From Aphidius gifuensis (Eukaryota > Arthropoda > Insecta > Hymenoptera > Braconidae), in NCBI RefSeq assembly GCF_014905175.1, contig NC_057788.1:6696001-6760000 (forward strand): a DNA stretch of 64,000 nucleotides. Direction: 5' to 3'. Of this stretch, positions 1 through 13,008 are shown one piece after another. The notes under the pieces are model-generated. The model saw only the letters and a program-made list of their open reading frames with translations. It made no database searches and was not told the DNA's origin. The position numbers and the translations under genes were made by a program. Position 1 is the stretch's first letter. Each line of letters opens with the position of its first letter.

Positions 1-2281
1 AAAAAAAATATGTGATGTATTATTTGTGTGTGTGTAATTCAACTGGTATTATTTCACCAAGCTTGTGCTCTGTTAATAAACATACAGTGATAAATTAATA
101 AAAGCCCTGGTATACCGCAGCACCACTGGCGTTACACCCGACTGTGCAAGCTGTTAATTTTTTCGTATATAGATACAAACAAAGCAATAACGAGTTTGTA
201 ATTAAAGAAAGCACCATGAAACTTTTTTGATCTTGTATTTTAAACTTTTGACTTTCTTCGTTATTATTTTTTTTTCTTAATTATGGAATATTAAAAATTT
301 AAATAAATAAAAAGTATATTAATTTAAAAACTTTTATAAATTTAATCAGAAAAAAAAATTTTTTAATTATCAAGAATAATTATTGTCCAACTTGATCAAG
401 TTTAATCTCAAGTTTAATAATTGCAAACATTTTTGAATGTCTAAAAACAACAACAAAATAATATTTGGTTTATTTAATTTATTAAAATTAAAAAAAGATT
501 TATTATCAATCAGCTAAAACTTGAAATTTTTGTCAGATTAATTTGATGATATTGATGATGATGATGACATTTACATCGGGCAACATTGAGCTCATATCAA
601 ATGATAATTTTTCAAAAATTTATATTCAAATTAAATACACCGTACGACTGTAATTAAATAATTAATTTGAATAAATATCAATTAATCAGATTTAAATAAT
701 AATCTATAAAAAATATCTCAAGCTTTAATGAAATAATAATCAAATATTAATCTATCAATTTTGGTTAAAAAAATAACTTCCTAATAATTAAGATAAAAAT
801 TAATAATTATCTACAGCTTTAAAATTAATTAAAGCAATACATAAATGATTTTTTTTTTTACTTATACGATTGTCGAAAATAGAATTTAATATTTCTATAA
901 TATTTATAGCTGTAGACATCAAATAAATATTACATTTATTTTAAATTTATTTAAAATTTTCATTGGCATAATTGAAGAAATATATTTATCAAAAATAAAA
1001 TGATTGTTAATTCATGATAAATAATAAAATAAGTATGGTAAATGGTTATTTTTAAAATAAAATAAATTGAATAATTTACAGGGTAGAAAAACACGTGTGC
1101 AAACAAAGTTAAAAAAAACGGGGGATGAAAAAATTTATAAAATCCGTGACAATGTGTTTGACTTTGGGATTAGTAAAATTGCAGAAAGGATATAGAAGAG
1201 ATATTACATGAACCATCATCACATCTCAATTTTCCTAAATATTATATCATCATCCCTTCGTATAAATCAAAAATAATAATAGATTTAAAATTAATAAAAT
1301 AAACTAATGAAAAATGTAAAAAAAAAATAATAATAATTTAAAAATATGTGGAATATATTTACATCGCGATTGAATAATTTACTTGATGATTAATATTTAA
1401 ACTTAAAACATGTAATCACGTTTGTTTTAATTAGAGACACAGCATGTTGTATTTTTCCTGTTAATTCTATACTTTTAGTGTGTTAATAAACTGTTATTTA
1501 TCGATGCAATACAAGCGATGATTTATTTTTATATTTTTTCTATGATATTTAAATTTAGCAAGTTTATTTTTATTAGTTTTTTTTTAACAACAAAAAAACT
1601 CTATTCAATTTATTTATCGTCTTTAAGACGGTGACATACGTATGTGTTTAACAAGACAGATTATAAAATTGTAAATAAATATATGATAGAAAAAATAAAA
1701 AAAAAAGAATAATTTTTTTTCAGGAGATTTTACGCAGATAGATTTCAAATCGCTGTAAATCCAATCTTGTGCATTACTTACTCTGAATTCATAAATAAAC
1801 TCGTTGAGCATGTATGTTTTTTATTTTTTTTATATATATATTTTTTGTTGACAATAAGAACGGGGAAAGACCCTTTTTTTTTTCTTTTTTATATAACATA
1901 CAATGTAAACCCCTATTGTAACTATTTAGTGTCACATCATATGCGATTTGAAATGGTGGAAAATCAGACTTGGATTAAAATTGATACGTATGTTCTTAAA
2001 ACTGCTACTGTACCAAAAAATAAGTGACACGGAAATTTTAAAAAAATTTAAAATTCATAACTTAAAATGAGGGCAGGAGGTGTGATTGTCATGAGCAACG
2101 CTACTGTAAAATAATAATAAACAAAAAATTCATAAAGAATTAAAAATAAACGAGGATTTTTAACGAATAATTAATTATTAAATTTTTTAAAATAAAGATA
2201 ACATTGTGGTGGACTTTTCTGTAGGGGTAAATTAAATTTTTTAATTGTCTCACGTTGCCAAATACCTTTTGAACGGGGTCC
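1..2281. other. AT-rich non-coding stretch
   Basis: This stretch is dominated by A/T runs and short AT repeats. I see no open frame with believable composition or domain. The short open frames near 1.6-2.0 kb use AT-rich low-complexity codons and overlap one another on opposite strands. One GTAAGT-type donor on the minus strand near 1781 follows a short open frame, but nothing upstream supports an exon. Confidence 0.5.
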
Positions 2282-2311
2282 CACGTAGTCCCATGAAGTC
2301 ACACGTAGTCA
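2282..2311. repeat. three 10-bp imperfect tandem units
   Basis: Three adjacent 10-mers, CACGTAGTCC, CATGAAGTCA and CACGTAGTCA, stand in sequence. They are more GC-rich than their surroundings and lie just beyond the 3' side of the possible minus-strand transcript. No function can be assigned. Confidence 0.45.
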
Positions 2312-2329
2312 ATTCATTTGTAATTGAAT

Positions 2330-3275
2330 TTTCTATTCAATTGCAGCTGGTCCTTTGACACTTGTTCAGTCAAGTATTCATCGACATTGAATAACTGCCA
2401 CTTCATGAGTATCTATATAAAAATTAAAAACATAATTACTCAACAATTCAATTGATATATTTTATTAAAAAGAAATTAAAAAGTTTACTATATTGTTGGA
2501 TGACTTCATGTTGACTATTGACCGACTTATTTAATGCTGATGTCATTGTTATGATGTCCAAGTTGTTTTTGATAAATCATCAGTAGGTTGATTATCACGA
2601 GCACAGCAGCACAGTCTTGACTGTAATGACAAAATATTTACAAATCAAAAAAGACTAGATAATGTTTGTTTAATTGTTTACATGTGTCAGTATGTAGTCA
2701 TGACAATAGTCAACATTACTAATCAGTCGAATCATTTGTGTAAAAATAACAAAACAAACATACCATTTATCACTGTCACCATCATCAGTTGCACCAGTTG
2801 ACATTATATTTCTCAATGACTTTGTCACAAACAAGATCCTGACAGCTGTAAGGTTGTTGTTGTCTATAAAAAAATGAGTACAAAATTATTTAATAATTTT
2901 GTCAGTTTTATTTCATTCAAATAAAAATTAAATCAACTTACTGTGTTTATGACAGCTGACATTGTCAATGGTACCTCAATCATTTACTCCTGATGATGAT
3001 GATGATACCCTCAATCATGATTTTACTAGTTGTATTTGATGAGTCATTACTCCAATTAGTGACCTTGAAACAATACCATTACATTTTCATTACCAAGCCA
3101 AAACCTCAAATGTTTCTTTTTAATTTTAGTACGTATTTATGTTTTAGTGATGAATAAACAATTATTTATATATTTATTTGTTTATTTATATGTAAAAAGT
3201 AAAAAATATAAATTTTCACGAACCTTTGGTGCTATTTTTTGCTGATAAATTAGTCGGCATTTTTATTGTTTTTTG
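2330..3275 (-). other. possible spliced minus-strand transcript, small or non-coding
   Basis: Read on the minus strand this region holds several exon-like blocks with good splice signals. A block at about 2763-2865 follows a TTTTTATAG acceptor and ends at a GTATGT donor. A block starting near 2615 follows a TCATTACAG acceptor. A block at about 2412-2330 is open for some 30 codons to a stop. Another block ends at a GTAAGTTG donor near 2943. A start codon near 3260 opens a short frame ending at a GTTCGT-type donor. I could not join these blocks into one continuous long frame: the best partial chain gives a protein under 60 residues. Composition is less biased than in the flanks, so a non-coding RNA, a micropeptide gene or a decayed gene are all possible. 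I recognise no protein family. Confidence 0.25.
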
Positions 3276-3399
3276 ACCACTGCCAACACATGTTCATTTT
3301 TTATGTAAAAATAAGTAAAATAACTAATTAATCACTACTAACAACATTTTACAACGGATTAATTGATAGATTACAATAAAATTGAGAATTTTTTTTGGA

Positions 3400-3545
3400 G
3401 TAATAAAAAAACCGTTAGATCAAGACTTAGCAGAGCTGACGTAGAACAAGATGGAGGCTATCGAATGCGAACAAGACGGAAATGAACTCGAGCCACATAG
3501 TAACAAAAATGTGTGAGCGGGAACTCTAGTATGTAACTTTCTCCG
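3400..3545. promoter_or_regulatory. GC-richer patch, possible divergent promoter
   Basis: This patch is clearly richer in G and C than its neighbours and contains an AACAAGATGGAGGC block resembling the CAAGATGG element seen near many housekeeping start sites. It lies about 600 bases upstream of Nup133 and just upstream of the possible minus-strand transcript, a position suited to a bidirectional promoter. The assignment rests on composition and position only. Confidence 0.25.
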
Positions 3546-4148
3546 CTAGATGGTAATTAATTGTCTTTTTTTTAATTAAATAAATTTATTTATACATTAA
3601 TTATTATTTTATAACGTTAATTATATGGTTTAATCATTAAATATAATTAAACAATTGTTAATTATTGTTTATAATATATGTATTTATTAAAAATAAATAT
3701 GAAAACAATGAGACAAAGGATTGAACGCTATCTTGTATGAAACAATCTCATTAATAAAATAACTAGGTAAAAAAAAAAATATACCTAGAAAAAAAGAGAA
3801 GTAAAAAAAAAAAAAAAAAGAGGAACAAGCGCCAAAATATTTATTCGATTTGTTTATATAAATTGTAACAATTCATTACAATATACATAAACAATATAAT
3901 TAAATTAATTGTTTCAATAATTATTCATACAGTTTAGAATAAATAAAATAATTAAAATTGTGTATGTGATAGGTAATAAGTATTGTTTATATAAACATTT
4001 CATGTCGAGGAGGTTAGGAACCGGCAAGGTATACAAATAATTGTCTAAGAATAAATAAAATATATTATAATCTTTATCAATTAATTACGTGACAAATATT
4101 GTTTCAGTTGTTTTTAAAAATTACATAATTAAATAGTAAAAATAAATA

Positions 4149-7100
4149 ATGGATCGGCAAAGTATCGGTGGAGGTTTTATTGGACGTGGAATAACATCAC
4201 CACGTAAAAGAATGTCAATGGCCCAATCATTAAAACGACAAAGCAGGTAAATCATAAAAATATATAACTTTTTCATAATTTTGTTAGACATAAATTAATT
4301 GTTTTTATTATTTTTAATACAGTGTACCAAGTATATCAGGTCGTTCAAATCAGTCAGTTCAAATAATCTGTAGATCAGCAAATCATATTGTCGAGAGTTT
4401 TGGTTCATCATTGCCAGTTCTTGTAAAAGAAGCTCTAACATTTATTGATCCAAATACATCAGTTAGTGTTAGTTTATCTGAAACTGGTTGGGCATGGCTT
4501 GTATGTGGTCGTCGTCTTTTAGTATGGCAATGTAAAACAACAATACATGATCCAAAACAACGTCCATCATTTAAAAGTCAATGTCGTGAATTAATATTAC
4601 CACAAAGTGATCTTGCACATAAAGCTGATTGTATTGCTGTATGGTTACCACAAGGTCATCAAGTACCATGTTGTATGGCAGTATCACCAGAAGGTATTGT
4701 ACGTTATTGGGCAAGTGTTGCACAAGAAGAAACATCTGTTGAAACATCAGCTGAATTAGCTGGACAAGAAGTTGATTGTTTAACACATGTACCTGGTCAT
4801 GGTTGTATATTAGCAACAACAACATGTACTGTTGCATTATTACAACCACAATTTAATAATGGTAGAAATATTATTAATTGTCGTGTACTACGTAGTCAAG
4901 GTTGGTTAAGTGATATTGGACGTCGTATGTCATCAATATTTCGTGCAATACCACAATCACAACCAGTTGAAACAAAATTAGCTAAAGTAATATGTACAAC
5001 AATTAATAATAAAGATAGTCGTGTATTAATACTTGCTGGTTCATCATTACAATATTGGTCATTTCCAAATGGTGATATTGAAAAAATGGAATTTGATAAA
5101 GATATTGGAACAATAATATCACAAGCATTTCAAAGAAGAATATTTGAATCACCAGTTATTAATCAACAAAATTTAGAAACATGGCCAATTGATATGCAAG
5201 TATGTGATGAAGGTATAATATTACTTGTTGCTGCACATATTACTGATATATCACGTAAAATATCATTTGCTATTGGTTTATTGTCACTTGATGGTACAAC
5301 ATTATCAAATACATTTACATGGTTTACACAAGTTAAAATTGATTATTTTACATATCAAAATGATAATGTTTATGATTTATCAGAATTTCGTTTTATATAT
5401 TGTGGTTGGGAAGCAATAATATATGATTCATCAACATTACTTGTTGTTAATACAACAAATGAATATGAACAAGATCAAATTAATTTAATACGTGGTAATG
5501 AAGATGCAATACTTGGTGGTTCATTATGTTCTGGTACACCAGTATTATTTACAAAAAATTTAGGACTTGTTACAATAACACAAAGTGATTTTACATCACA
5601 TGATTTTAATAATAGTATTGCTGATGTTAATAATAGTTTGTGTGATTATAATAATACAAATGATAATAATTATAATTATACAACAACAACAATAACAAAT
5701 GATAAATTAAAAGAAATGTATTTTAGTAATGAAGGTATTGAACAATTAACAGCAGCATTTGTTTATTCATTAAAACAAAAAAGATCAGAATGTGAACAAA
5801 TATTAAATGAATTATTTCCATATCAAGAAGAGCCAATAATGGATATTGATGCAAATTTAGATACACTTGTATTGAAGGTTGGTAGAAAATTAATTGATGA
5901 TTGTCCAGCAAATGATCCAAGATGGGCAAATCATATGGATACATCAATGACAATGACAACAGTTAATTCAGTACAAATACAACATCAACTTGAGGGAAAA
6001 TTAAAATCACTTGATCATTATGTTACATTTTTAAAAGAATATAATTTATGGGATAGATTTTGTGCTGTATCATATCGTGGTATTATTATGTCAACGTCAT
6101 ATGTACTTGGTGAATATGCTGAAAAAATAATTGCTGCATTAGCAATATTTAATTTACAAAATCGTTATCCAGATATATTAGATGAAATTATTAAAAAATC
6201 ATTAAATCAAGATACAATTATATCTGATTCATTAACATCAAAAGATATTTTTTATCGTGAAGTTAGTACAATACATAATATATTACCGTATCTTGTTAAT
6301 ACAGTCAATGATATGACACAAACTGAAATGCCAACACCACAAATATCACAGTATATATTACGTGTTAATACAATTATACTTGGTATATTGCATGAAGTTA
6401 TTAAATATCGTCAAAATAATGCTGATAGATATGTACCATCTAAAACATTAAATGCCATTACTGAATATTTACCATGGACAGCAGCATCTGGTAAACAAGA
6501 TCTTAAAACTTCATTATATACAATGCAAAAATTAACATTAAAATATGGTGTTAATGGTACAAATGATGCAACAATTAAACGTGAACTTTATGATCAAATT
6601 GTTGGTTTAATTGATCTTATTCTTGATGGTAGAAAATGTCATCTTGAAAGTATACGTGGTACAGATAAATTTGATATATTATTAAAAAAATATGAAACAG
6701 AAAGAACAAATTTAATTCAGCCATTAATTAAACATCAACATTATGAAAATGCAGCAATGTTAGCTGAAAAATATTGTGATTTTGCAACACTTGTACAAAT
6801 ATGTGAATTAACTGATAATAAAAAATTATTAGATAGTTATACAGAAAAATTTTCAAATCAAGATTTTGTTGGTTTTTTATTTTCATGGTATGTTAAAGGT
6901 GGTAAACAGGGACAACTTGTTGAGAGATGTAGAAGAGGTGGTGCTACTGAATTAACTGAAAAATTAGCTGAACATCCAGAGTTATCATGGCTACAAGCAT
7001 CATTAACAAATGAATATCGTTTAGCAGCAAATACATTACATTCATTGGCAACACAAGAAGTTGAACTTGTTAAAAGAAAAAAAACAATGTTATCAATGAG

Positions 7101-7641
7101 TAAATTAGCATTATTATGTTTGACAGATATTGATAATGAATTTGAAGAAACATTAGCTGCAATTGATAGTGATTTAGAATTAATTGGACATCAAGAAAGT
7201 TTACCAGATTCAGTACTTGAAGCATATGGTTATGATACTAAAAAATTACGAGTATTAAATCCAATTGAATTAATAACACTTTATACATGTGAAGAAAATA
7301 CACTTGCAAATGAATTTGATTTTAAAAAATCACTTGATTTACTTGAATATATTACAATAAATGATGAAAAAGAATCATTGAGACTGAGAATATGGGCAAG
7401 AGCAGCAAAAAAAAATAAATGGGATATTGTTGTTAAAAATCCAGATAAAGAAATATCACAAACTCTTATATTTAAATTAATAAGTCTTTATCATATGATG
7501 GGAGTTGATTTTGATTATTTTTTGCCTCCAATTGATGAATTAATGAATGAACCAGAACTTGGTGAACTTAAAGCATCAAGTAACTTTCAGTATCTTATTA
7601 AATTAGTTTACGAACATACCTCACAATTGTATCAATTATAA
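4149..7641 (+). CDS. Nup133: nuclear pore complex protein Nup133
   Basis: Two coding exons, 4149-4246 and 4323-7641, join in frame across a 76-base GT-AG intron and give about 1138 residues, close to the usual length of Nup133 (about 1150). The start is the ATG at 4149; residues 1-32 are basic and serine-rich (MDRQSIGGGFIGRG...). The N-terminal half reads as the family's beta-propeller (WAWLVCGRRLLVWQCK, GWLSDIGRRMSSIFRA, LQYWSFPNGDIEK), with an Asn/Thr-rich low-complexity insertion around residues 430-460. The C-terminal half is the helical stack, with signatures such as NLWDRFCAVSYRG and FLFSWYVKGGKQGQLVERC. Nup133 is a scaffold nucleoporin of the Y (Nup107-160) complex on both faces of the nuclear pore. 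Nearly all of the protein is in one exon, which suggests intron loss. Identification is by recognised family sequence. Confidence 0.95.
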
Positions 7642-7727
7642 ATAATTTTTAAAATAATCATTGCCAATTTTTTCTAAGCTTATAAATATTTTTTTTTTTT
7701 TCTTCTTTTTATTTTGTAAAAGTTTTA

Positions 7728-7745
7728 AATAAAAATTTTTTTATT
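7728..7745. terminator. overlapping poly(A) signals of convergent genes
   Basis: A plus-strand AATAAA at 7728-7733 lies 87 bases after the Nup133 stop. A TTTATT at 7740-7745 reads AATAAA on the minus strand, 37 bases past the stop of the convergent VWA-like gene. The two stop codons are only about 140 bases apart, so the two 3' untranslated regions probably overlap. Confidence 0.5.
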
Positions 7746-7781
7746 TCTTTAATGAAATAATACGTGTTGATCTATGTTGAG

Positions 7782-10359
7782 TTATTTTATTATGAAAAAA
7801 ATTAAAATTACAAACATGAAAAATTTCGGTGAAATATTTGACATACCAGAACACAAATAATTTTCAAGTCTCATCAAGTAACGAATATGTTCTGGAGTTC
7901 TACATTCAATTTCTAAAAATGAAAAAAAATTGAATAAATATTTTTAATTTCAAATAACCATTTGTTTTTTACATTTTACCTGTACATTTTTTTGTCGAAG
8001 ACATTCCTCTAACTTGATAATGAATGGCAGTGCAATTAATTTTATCATGGCATTTAAAAGTTTCTATAAAAGTTGTTTCACTGTGTCCAGATACTTCACG
8101 ACAATATAATTTTTCTTGTCGACCATCGTATCTTTTTTGATTCCATGTGCAAACTTCAATTGTTCCATACCCGACAACAGAAAAATTTAATGCTATTTCT
8201 TTTGTATTTATTTTCCACATTTGATCTAAACGATAAATAATTGTTTCATATGGTTGAACATACTCTTCCATTTGATTGACGGTTTCACGATAAGGATATT
8301 GACTGCATTTACCAGGTCTAATACTACGAGGAATTGTCAAAAGAAATCTTACAATTTCATCAATTCTAGATGTAAATATTAAATAATCTCTCTCGTCGAG
8401 TAACAGGCCATCAAGATTTTTTGAATTTTCTTCTGTTGTGTAATACATAATATTAATATCAGGATGATTTTTACGAAGATTACTCATTGTCGATACAGCT
8501 AATTGTTTTTCTTGAGTTGTCATTTTAATTGTTGGTGCAAGAATAAGAATAACTTGTCCTAAATTACCAAAACTATTGAGTTGTTGATTTGTTTTGATCC
8601 ATTTGTCAGTAAAATAATTATCAACTTGATTAAAAATTGCAGATAAATTTATTTTACTTGGCCAAGAGTTTGAGCTTAAATTGTAAAATGCTGTATGAAC
8701 AATTGCTGGACTGTTTGTAACATTTAATAACCATCTACCATTTTCACCATTTATTAAACCAATCTTTGAGCCAAATACAGATACATCCAAGTCTTCTAAA
8801 AGTACCCTAAAACAATTATTACCAATAATCAATTATTATTAAACAAAAATGACAATAAATACTTACGCAATAAAATCTGAAGTATATTCTACACTCCAAG
8901 CTCCATCAAAAGCCACTAGAACTTCAACCCTTGGATGATTTTTTTCATTGATACAAAAAAGCTCAGGAAATAAATGATTATTTGTATAATCTGTAAATTT
9001 ATCAACAACTTGTGTAACTAAATTTTTTAATACTTGATTTGTCATGTGTGCAATTGAACGACGATAAGCCAATACTTGAGCAAATGCAAAAACTTGTTCT
9101 TCAAGAACTGTTCTCAAGGCAACAAACCAAAATGCTCTACCTCTTGTACATGCTCGCACATCTGAATGAAAAACACTACCTTTTGTTGAATAATATAAAT
9201 CTAAAATTTGACTTAATCTTAAATTACTATATTGTGTTTTCCAATATTGTAAATTTTTAGCAATTATAAATCCATCAATATCTCCAATAAGTTCAGATCT
9301 TGTTGCATCAAATGTACCATCTTTACCAAGTAAATAAAATACTTGTGGTCTCATGGTATTATTCCAAAAACCAGTACCACCAAGCATCATTTTTGTGCTA
9401 TGTAATGGACCCTGATATATTGCCATTTCTGCCAAATCACCTGGAGACATTTACCAAATTATTTACAATTTTATCATTAACAAAAATTTAAATGTTACCA
9501 GCAATTGTTGCTGCCCAGGTATTATCAATTTCCAATGAAGATGATAAAATTGATTTCAACCACATTGATTTATCACCAATCATTTTATTATCTGGAAAAA
9601 TAATGTCAACATCATCTTGATTTAATGCAAATTCATTTGACTGATCCAAAAGTAATTTAACAGCAACTTTTTGTGGCTGAAGAGCTGCTGCTATTGCTGA
9701 AATAATTGCACCAGGTGATAAAGTACCATAAGGTGTTAAAATAACACCTTGCTCCAGTGGACACTTTCTCATATTTTTTGACATTAATGTTTCTAAAATA
9801 ATAATCATTTATTAGGACAACAAAATATAATAATTTTGAATTAATTATTAATAAACAAACCTGATATTTTTTCAGTTGGTCTTTCCATACAAAATTTATC
9901 ATTTTCTGGATTTTCAGTATCTAAAATTGTATTTGATATTGCACGATGTAATGCACAACGTTCATAAATTGTTAAATTTTTATCTGGAAAATTTTTATAA
10001 TTTCCAGGTACAAGATCATGAATAATACTATTTTTCATACGTTGATAACCCGTACCACTAAATGGCAATATTCCATTATCAAATTTAATATCAGAATGTT
10101 TTTCAATTCCATCAAATTTAAATCTGTGTAATAATGATGAAGAAAATAATCTTAAATCCATTGTTGTTTCACATGATTTTTCAGCTTTTCTTATAATATC
10201 AATTAACACCATAAGATTCATGGGAAGTTGTGGTCCTTGAATAAATTCTTTCTCGTAACATTCTTCAAGATAACTTGGAATACGTGATTGACAATTATTA
10301 ATACTTAAAAATAATATTAAATAAATTAATATTAAATAGTTTATAATTTTAAACTTCAT
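7782..10359 (-). CDS. secreted, GPI-tail VWA-like protein of unknown function
   Basis: Five exons read on the minus strand join in frame: 10359-9861, 9792-9499, 9440-8867, 8806-7980 and 7912-7782, all with GT-AG introns, giving about 774 residues. Residues 1 to about 24 form a signal peptide (MKFKIINYLILIYLILFLSI then NNCQS). The last exon supplies a small-residue stretch (CSGMSNIS) followed by a hydrophobic tail (FFMFVILIFFIIK), the layout of a GPI-attachment signal. The middle contains a segment built like a von Willebrand A fold (VEVLVAFDGAWSVEYTSDFI, then LGQVILILAPTIKM and NIMYYTT), but no DxSxS metal site is visible. The architecture loosely recalls secreted proteins with VWA and cache-like regions, and I believe related uncharacterised proteins exist in other insects, but I cannot name the family. 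It probably sits at the outer cell surface. The gene converges with Nup133 and lies downstream of RCC1L on the same strand; the separate spacing argues against a shared transcript. Confidence 0.75.
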
Positions 10360-10636
10360 ATCACGTATAAATTAAAATGACATACTTGTATTATTTTTCA
10401 TCGTCAACTAATAATGAATCATTCGTTGAGGTGAGAGATAAAATCTACAACGACACCAGTGATAAGATAAGCAAAGATTTCCGTACAAATTTAGGGCATA
10501 TCTGTTTTTTTTTTTAATTTTATAAATATGTAAAAACAAATAATCAGAAGTTTACACATAGACTTGTTTGTTTTTCATTTTATTTTATATTAAAAAATTT
10601 ATTATAGATATTTACAAAATTATAAAATACCTAAAA

Positions 10637-12428
10637 TTATATAAATGGTTTGCAAATTGTCACTGTGTGATCTGGTCCATAAGCAACATTTTGAACTTGA
10701 GCTCCTACTGCAACCTGAAATGATATTTATAAAATTATTACTCCAATAAAATTACCAATGAACGTGAATAACATTAAAGATACTTGAGGAGAAAAAAAAT
10801 ATACATACTTTAAGAGGAAAAAATTGATCTAAACATGAGCCAATTCCTAAATTTCCAAATTTATTATTTCCCCAAGCATAAAGATCACCTGAGCTTGTAA
10901 CAGCTGCCATTGAATTCATTCCACTATAAATTTGTGCAACCTATATAAAATATAAAAATATAAATAATTGTTTAAATTAATTTTAATTAATTTAATAAAA
11001 TTACCTTGACATTTGGTTGATAAGGATTTTTTCCAAAAAGTGTATTTGGTATTTTAGTTGGAACTGTTATTTTGTCAACTTTTGGACCAAGTCCTAATAT
11101 ACCAAATCCCCAAACATAAACATCACCTTCCTCTGTAAATTAACATTAGTTATTTAATTAAATAATTAATGCAAAAAGAAATTAATTGACTTACTTGTTA
11201 GCATCATGCAATAACTTCCTCCAGAAGCAATATCAACAACATGACCAAGATCAGCACAGTCTTCAATCTCAGTGGCAATATTTATTTGACGATTATCACC
11301 TTGAACTGGTAGTTGGCCATATTCAGCATTTCCCCAGCCATAAACTTTACCTTTTTCTATATAAAAAAATCAATCAATTAATCATTACAATGTTCATTAT
11401 TTTAATATTTTAAATTACTCACCACTAAGAGCAAGAACACAGTCAGCAGCACATGCAACTTTGATAATTCTTTCACCAGATAAATCTCCTTTTACTAAAC
11501 TTGGTACGTATTCATTTTTATAATGTGCAAGTCCAGTTTGTCCATCAGCTCCCCAACCAAATGAGTACACTTCTCCATTTTCATTTAATAACATACTATA
11601 ATAACATTTAAAAAATTAAAAACCTTGATGTGACAAAAAACATGATAAACATTTGTTAAATTAATTTACCTGTGATCTTGACCAGCAAAAACTTTAGTTA
11701 TTTTTGTTCCTTTAATATCTGGTATATGATGAATAACATGACTATGATTATAATCTTCATTTTGTATAATTGGTCTACCACATTGTCCATATCCATTATT
11801 ACCAAGTGTAAATAATCCTTCAGTTGTTAATATTAAAAGATGTGCTCTTCCAGCAGCTATACTAATTACTTTTGTATTTGTATTTTTTAATGGTAATGGT
11901 ATTGGTCGTGAAACAGGTATAATATCATTTTTATAATGTTTTAAATCTTTATCATCAAAGCCAAGTTGTGAATCTGTATTTATTCCATTTCCATAAACAA
12001 TATTTTTATCATTATTACCATCATCAACTCCAAATACAGTAAAACCATAACCACATGCAATATGAGTTACTTTATGATTTTCACCAAACCATAAACGACT
12101 TGGTTTTGGTATATAATTAAAATCATCAGATGATTTTTTAACTTTTCCTAAGGTTCCAAGACCACCATGATCAGCTAATCCCCATACGTAAACTCTTCTA
12201 TCACCAGGACGACTTATTGGATACTGAAATACTTTATTATATCAATAGGATATTAAAATTAAATGCAAAACATTTATTAACAATTAAATATTTATTGTAA
12301 AAAATATTATTTATACCTGGAAGTGGTATATTTGCTCCAGGTTTTTCTTTTTCTACATAAACAGAACGTGTTGGTTGGAATTTTCGTTGAATTATCAACC
12401 TTGAAGTATGTCTAATTGTCGAAAACAT
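10637..12428 (-). CDS. RCC1L: RCC1-like protein, mitochondrial (RCC1L/WBSCR16 homologue)
   Basis: Seven minus-strand exons, 12428-12317, 12231-11670, 11595-11423, 11356-11195, 11132-11005, 10940-10809 and 10714-10637, join in frame to about 448 residues, close to the human protein (464). The start is the ATG at 12428. The first 30 residues are Arg-rich and acid-free (MFSTIRHTSRLIIQRKFQPT), as in a mitochondrial targeting sequence. Seven RCC1 blades follow, with cores VYVWGLADHGGLG, NIVYGNGINTDSQLG, LFTLGNNGYGQCG, VYSFGWGADGQTG, VYGWGNAEYGQLP, VYVWGFGILGLG and LYAWGNNKFGNLG. The family acts in mitochondria in ribosome assembly and fusion-related functions. Intron 1 needs the acceptor ending AAAG at 12232, not the more pyrimidine-rich TTTCAG eight bases later, to stay in frame; that choice restores a VFQYP segment like that of relatives. 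Confidence 0.9.
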
Positions 12429-13008
12429 TTTATTGTTTATTTTCAAGTTTTGTGTTAATTGTTATTATTTTATTTAAATATAAATTAAATAAGGAAGATC
12501 ATTTATAAACAATATAACCTCTTTGTTATTATTGTTTTGTTTGAATACATATGTATTGACAGAGAAAGAAAGAAAAATAAAAAAGAGAGAGATTTATTGT
12601 GATGATAATAGATCTATCAGTTATCTATTCGACCGACATAAAAACAAGTTGATGTTATTATTATTAAAAAATAGAAATAGTTTTTAAACATGACTATTGA
12701 CTATTATTTAGTAAACTTTAATTAGTAATAACTACATCAGTATTCTGAGGAAATCATGTACATTTGTCATTTCGATTTTGATAATAAACGTACGTGACAA
12801 TTGTAACAAATATAAAACTATTGTGAAATTTGTCAACAAAAAATATCATAACACAACAAAAGTTGTTTTATTTTATGCAATAAAAAAAATGTATTGTTTG
12901 AAACAAGATTATAAGACAGCTTTGCTGAGAATCATTCTATTATTCATTACTGCTGATCATCATAAATAATATTTGGAAAAAAACAATAAGATCTCTGTTA
13001 AAAAAATA

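Noticed and set aside
1767..2027. 86-codon open frame on the plus strand
   Set aside because: Low-complexity Phe/Leu/Tyr codons from T-runs, no ATG context or domain, overlapped by an opposite-strand frame.
12778..12969. 63-codon open frame upstream of the serpin
   Set aside because: No ATG at its start, AT-driven codons, and no splice link to the serpin.
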